This document shows positions 60,055 to 64,000 of a stretch of DNA of 64,000 bases, one piece after another; the first letter of the stretch is position 1, and each line of letters begins with the position of its first letter. Under the pieces are notes generated by a model. That model worked only from the letters and a program-made list of their open reading frames with translations, was not told the DNA's origin and searched no databases. This DNA is from Loxodes magnus (Eukaryota > Ciliophora > Karyorelictea > Loxodida > Loxodidae). The stretch lies in NCBI GenBank assembly GCA_946699065.1, contig CAMPDV010000311.1, positions 186,001 through 250,000 on the forward strand. The letters run 5' to 3'. The translations under genes were made by a program, and so were the position numbers.

Positions 60055-60426
60055 AAAAGGGTGGAAAGCCCTTTCCTTCGGATGCTGCTTGGAGGCCCAG
60101 CAAGGCAACAAAAAAAATGAGCGCGGACGGAGGATAAATCGGAGAAAGAGAAACCAATTACAAGAGAAGGAATATGTGACAAGCTGGAGAACTCTGAATC
60201 CCAGGAGGAAACTTTCTTCATCATAGGTCGGGGAAATGTACCCTTAATCACATATTGCATACTATGCTTTGGAAGGAAAAATTACAGGGACGTACTGCAG
60301 GAAGAGGAAACAAGGAAAGAGAGAGCCTCACAATTTTTTTCGACATTAAATAAAATTAATTTAACGAGCTGCGCACCAACGAGAGTGCTACGCGCTTTAT
60401 AATCCAATTTATTTATTTATTTAAAT
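60055..60426 (+). mobile_element. SINE-like element E3 with shared 3' end
   Basis: About 370 bp, GC-richer than its surroundings. 5' AAGGGTGGAAAGCCCTT hairpin. A body with TTCATCATAGGTCGGGGAAATG related to one E4 body unit. 3' end GAGCTGCGCACCAACGAGAG...CGCTTTATAATCC and (ATTT)n tail (60,408-60,426). The minus-strand 71-codon ORF here is antisense and not supported. Confidence 0.65.
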
Positions 60427-60689
60427 TTTTTAATTTAAAAATAATATTTCAAAATTTTTAATTTTATTTGGAGTTAAATTTGATTAGCGTTATAAATTTA
60501 AAATTATTTAAATCATTAATTTATATTTAATAAATAGCAATAAGATATAATATTCTTAAAAAGATTAAGAATGACAAAATTAAATTGAATAAACAAAGAA
60601 GTTAAATATCAAATTTTATTTTTTCAATTTTGCTACAATTATTTATTTATTTATTTATTATAAATTTTTATGCACCGATTACAACTTGT
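60427..60689. other. AT-rich spacer
   Basis: No gene recognised. Confidence 0.4.
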
Positions 60690-61260
60690 TTGCTTGAAGT
60701 AAGTCCGTAAATCCAATCTTCTCTCAATTTGCTTTGGTCTCTAATATTTTCTACCTTCAGGTCCTGCTATCATCACTCTTATTGTTTCATGATTTCCTTT
60801 ACTTCTATATATTTCTCCATCCATATTGTAATATAGTTTTTCTTGCTTTTTCCTATATTTCTTCTATTATTGTTTTTTGAAGTTTTAAAATTTCTAAAAT
60901 TATTTATATATATGTCCTTCCTTAAGAAAATAGAGCACTTTTTTTTGGAATTTTTTGTTTGAATTTGCTTTATTTCACTTTTTTTTATTTACATTTATTA
61001 TATTAAAGAAACTTTTAGCTTATAATTTCTTATTTTTAGCTCTAAAATGGATTCTATTTTTTTAAGTATATTTTTAAATTTCTTCAAGCTGAGCTAATCT
61101 CGTTGATAATTTCATAAGACATCAATCTCCCTCTTCTAGTTAGCCATTCTCAAATCCAACATTTCTTGATTCCATTTTTTATCATTTCCATCAGCTTAGT
61201 ATTCTCTTTTCGAGTTTATTAACTTTTCCTAGAGGCTAATTTATAATAAAAAGCTTCGTA
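60690..61260 (-). pseudogene. Gag-like element copy, degenerate knuckle
   Basis: The minus-strand frame reads RLAQLEEIQKYTQKN, a Lys/Asn-rich stretch, KEGHIYKQFQKF (a knuckle remnant keeping the His context but without Cys ligands), then YYNMDGEIYRSKGNHETIRV and PEGRKYQRPKQIERR. The GEIYRSK block matches the post-knuckle motif of all other copies. Gln is TAA/TAG. Probably decayed. The boundaries are approximate. Confidence 0.55.
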
Positions 61261-62214
61261 AGATTGAAATGTTTTTGAAAAATGTGGATAAAGCTAAACA
61301 AAAATATGATTATCATGATGATTAAACATAAATGTAAAGAAATTGCCTTTAAATTAAAATACCTTATTATAATATGGTTAAACAAAATTTTAAATTGCTT
61401 GAGAAGTATAAATAAGTTATTGTAGAATGAATGTAAAATAATATTATTTTTAATAGCACTAAGTTTAAATTAATTATAACTATAATTCTAAATTTTAATA
61501 TTCTATCTTAAAACAATGAGATAATAAACAATTTTATTTATATTTGAGTATTTCTTGCTATATATTTGATTAAAGTAAAAATGCGATTTAGTTTAATGAA
61601 AGAATTTTTTAGAATATTTGATTTTGGATTCTAAATTTTTAGTAATGAAAAATATCCATCTAGTTTAATTAAACTGTTTAATTAGAATAAAATTTCATAC
61701 GAAAAATCAATTAAAGTAGCTATAAATTTATATAACTATTATTTTATTTAGTTGACTGTGAAAGATCAATAGTTAATCCCAGCAAGTAATTTTTAGAAAA
61801 TTTATAAAATTAATTAATTAATTAATTAAATTAACATGGAACTATCATTGTTGGTTCACCATGAAAAAATAAAAAAACTAAATTTAATTATTAATAATAG
61901 GCTATAAATGTTTCCAGCTTCATCTGATCTCTTTGATTCTTATCTTCTTCCCTCCGTTTTTATAATCAAAATTGATTGTCTTCACTCTTTAAATTCTTGT
62001 AATTCTTCCAAAGGCTGAAGTTAGAGAGGATTCCACTATTTATGTCAAATGACCCAATTAGGTTAAATTTTTCTAAATAATAGTTATTTATGATCTCAGT
62101 CATGTCTTTGTTGTTTTCTAAATTCCTGATAAGAATAGCGAAATGTAAAATCAGAATAACTCTGAGATCTGGATTTCAGTTCCCTCTAGTCGACCTCTCG
62201 TACAAATAGAGAGA
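61261..62214. other. AT-rich stretch with (TTAA)n microsatellite
   Basis: Includes a TTAA tetranucleotide run at about 61,811-61,833. Near 61,920-62,150 the minus strand is Lys/Glu-rich (possible decayed element body upstream of the 62.2-kb repeat), but no knuckle was found. Confidence 0.4.
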
Positions 62215-62370
62215 GCCTTCAAACCAATAAGGCTTATCACACAATGGGCCCATTCTTACTTGTTTGTGGTGGCTTCTATTGCTAGAGTATTTGCAATGCA
62301 GAAATGACAGCACCGGATTACCTACTCAGTAGACTAGACCAGATTCCATTTTGAAAATGAATATATAATA
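62215..62370 (+). repeat. Third 3'-end repeat family, right copy
   Basis: Partner of 905-1,060: GTGGTGGCTTCTATTGCTAG, GCAATGCAG, ACAGCACCGGATTACCTACT, then an ATATAATAAA tail. Both copies lie outside the palindrome and in the same orientation, so they are independent insertions rather than palindrome mirrors. Confidence 0.5.
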
Positions 62371-62902
62371 AAATTATAAAATTAATTACCTTCTTAAAAA
62401 TCTTGAAAAGAAACATAAGCATTTGACAGTACATCTTAAAGATGACTAATTTCTTTTAAAATCATTAATTAGCTTAAAATTTTTGGAATGGTATATTCTT
62501 CTCCAATTCTGAAACTTAATTAGTTAATTACTTTTTCTTAATATCATTAAAATAATGAATTAAATTAGATATTTCTATATTTTGATAATAGTCTACTAGC
62601 TAAAAATAATAAAGAAATAATTAACAAGCATTATCTATTAAATTAAAGGAGATTTAATTTAAAAATAATATTTTCTTCCAATAACTAAAATAAATTCTAA
62701 GTAAATTAATTATATAGCAATGTATAGAGTTCCTATAAAAATATACTATAAAGACTGCTTTAAAAAAACTAAAGCTTTCAACTTTTGTTGATGGGATACT
62801 TAATCTAATTACTTATTTAGTTATATTTTACAATATATCAAGCTAATTATTCTAAAACCCTAGTGATCATTAGATACTAAGCTCATTGTGTTTAGTTAGA
62901 AT
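62371..62902. other. AT-rich stretch
   Basis: No gene recognised. The T5 frame may begin here (KLIVFSQN just before its first ATG). Confidence 0.4.
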
Positions 62903-64000
62903 ATGTTCAGCTGCATATACAAATTTAGCATTTCTTATAGAACTATTCTAATAAACTTAGGAGGAATAATTAAACTTAACTTAAACTTTATAAAATGTAC
63001 TTTTAAGCATTTTTCTATGATAATTAAAAATATAAAAGAGTCTAAAGCTTCTTATATTTTATATGGCAATTTACATTATTTCATACTAGTAGCAAAGCGT
63101 TATAAGAAGAATTGCTATCTTTAATTTAACATTAACTTAATAAAATACTTTTATCTATTTGCCCCTTTAAATAATTTCATTAATTGATATTAGCAAAATA
63201 TTTATAGTAATAGAAATATCATTACAGTTAAAGCATTTTTTTTATCATTTTTAGCTTTAAGACTATTTTATGATAGATTTTCAACTTTTTATTTAACTTT
63301 CAAGTCTACTAAAAGTATGCTTCTACCCTTCAATTATTTCTTTCCAGCATTATTTTTCCTTTTAAAAGGGCATTTATAACTATTTATTGAGATAGTCTAA
63401 AGATATTTCTGTATATTCTATTATTAATTTTTGTTGCTAAAGCTTTCTTTTTGATAAGCATAGTGCTTGTAAATGATCAATCAGAATGATGCCTTTGAAA
63501 TATATATAGCTCACACATTTAAACCTTCAGATGATAAATTTATTAAAATACTAGGAATCTTATGGTTTCTAACTCTTTTAAGAGCTTTATTTAACTAAAT
63601 TTGAAATTTGCTAATTAAGGTTTTCGTCTTTCTTAAGGAATTTATTTAAAGGCAAGTTTATAGAAAATGTTCATTAGCAAGATTGTTTGGATCCTTATTA
63701 GTCTCTGATATCTAGTAAAAAATTAAATTTCTTTTGATAATTTTAGAAAATGCTTATACTTAAGAGTCTCACTATTTATTAAGTGTTATTATTAGATAAG
63801 ATAAAGATATTGTAATTAATTCCACAGGCTTTTTCTTTCAAAAGCCTATAAAAGTACCAAATACATTTTGTAGTTAAGACATATTTCATTTAATTATTTT
63901 CTTATTTCTCTTAATTTTTCTAGTCTTTATCATAAATACTTTTGGAATTATTTTATACTCTCCTTTACATGAAAGCTGCTTTACTACTTTGCTAATATAT
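62903..64000 (+). CDS. Candidate membrane-protein frame T5, runs off the window
   Basis: From ATG 62,903 one frame stays readable for 366 codons to the window end, with about 15 TAA/TAG (Gln) and only three TGA. It includes polar blocks such as MINQNDAFEIYIAHTFKPSD, VYRKCSLARLFGSLLVSDI and ESHYLLSVIIRQDKDIVINS, and hydrophobic segments (DIFHLIIFLFLLIFLVFIIN near the end). Codon-position G bias is modest overall (about 24/17/18) and clearer after 63,780. T-rich DNA mimics membrane proteins, so this is tentative. No family recognised, and start and exon structure are uncertain. Confidence 0.35.

Noticed and set aside
1..64000. Tetrahymena/Paramecium-type code (TGA as the only stop) with all elements simply dead
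   Set aside because: TGA alternates with TGG and is shared at several homologous Trp positions between independently inserted copies, which is hard to explain by random decay. It remains the main alternative for the host code.
1..64000. CRISPR arrays, operons, Shine-Dalgarno sites, riboswitches
   Set aside because: Nothing prokaryotic was seen. The 19-bp array is contiguous and lacks unique spacers.

Overview
The window is very AT-rich DNA from what looks like a ciliate nuclear genome, probably a repeat-rich or germline-type region. Real reading frames are full of TAA and TAG where homologous copies have Gln. In several retroelement copies TGA stands where a sister copy has TGG. The sequence therefore reads with TAA/TAG = Gln and TGA = Trp, with TGA probably also a terminator near 3' ends. 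This fits karyorelict- or Condylostoma-type codes (NCBI tables 27/28). ORFs called with the standard code are mostly fragments or antisense shadows.

Layout. (1) 1-5,120: outer left flank packed with Gag-like zinc-knuckle retroelement copies. One near-complete gene lies at 1,951-2,801 (-), and one element is nested inside another at 3,421-5,123. (2) About 5,122-57,492: a giant inverted repeat (arms about 26 kb, symmetry centre near 31.6 kb). The arms are nearly identical over most of their length but clearly diverged in the inner 1.7 kb on each side. Each arm carries five copies of a small zinc-binding gene (tandem CxHTDK...GMCxxCY modules; two of the five have intact 129-aa frames), two or three Gag-like elements, several SINE-like elements, one GC-rich ~100-codon insert, and at least four AT-rich tracts with coding-like base periodicity. 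(3) 57,493-64,000: right flank with two more Gag-like copies, two SINE-like elements, a 3'-end repeat shared with the left flank, and an open membrane-protein-like frame running off the window.

The unifying theme is a family of short, RT-less 'Gag-only' retroelements. They are about 0.83-0.94 kb, start a few bases upstream of the ATG after an A-run, encode a coiled coil plus a CX2CX4HX4C knuckle plus a conserved YC-x-G-x-IYRKK-like motif, and end in small CGTGG/CCACG hairpins and a (TTA)n tail. Several have clear target-site duplications. They resemble mammalian half-LINEs (HAL1) in architecture, but no reverse transcriptase is present here to drive them. A second set of non-coding elements shares a different structured 3' end with a (TTTA)n tail. 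One Gag-only element is present in the left arm and absent from the right, so it inserted after the palindrome formed. No rRNA, tRNA, CRISPR array or bacterial-type gene was found.
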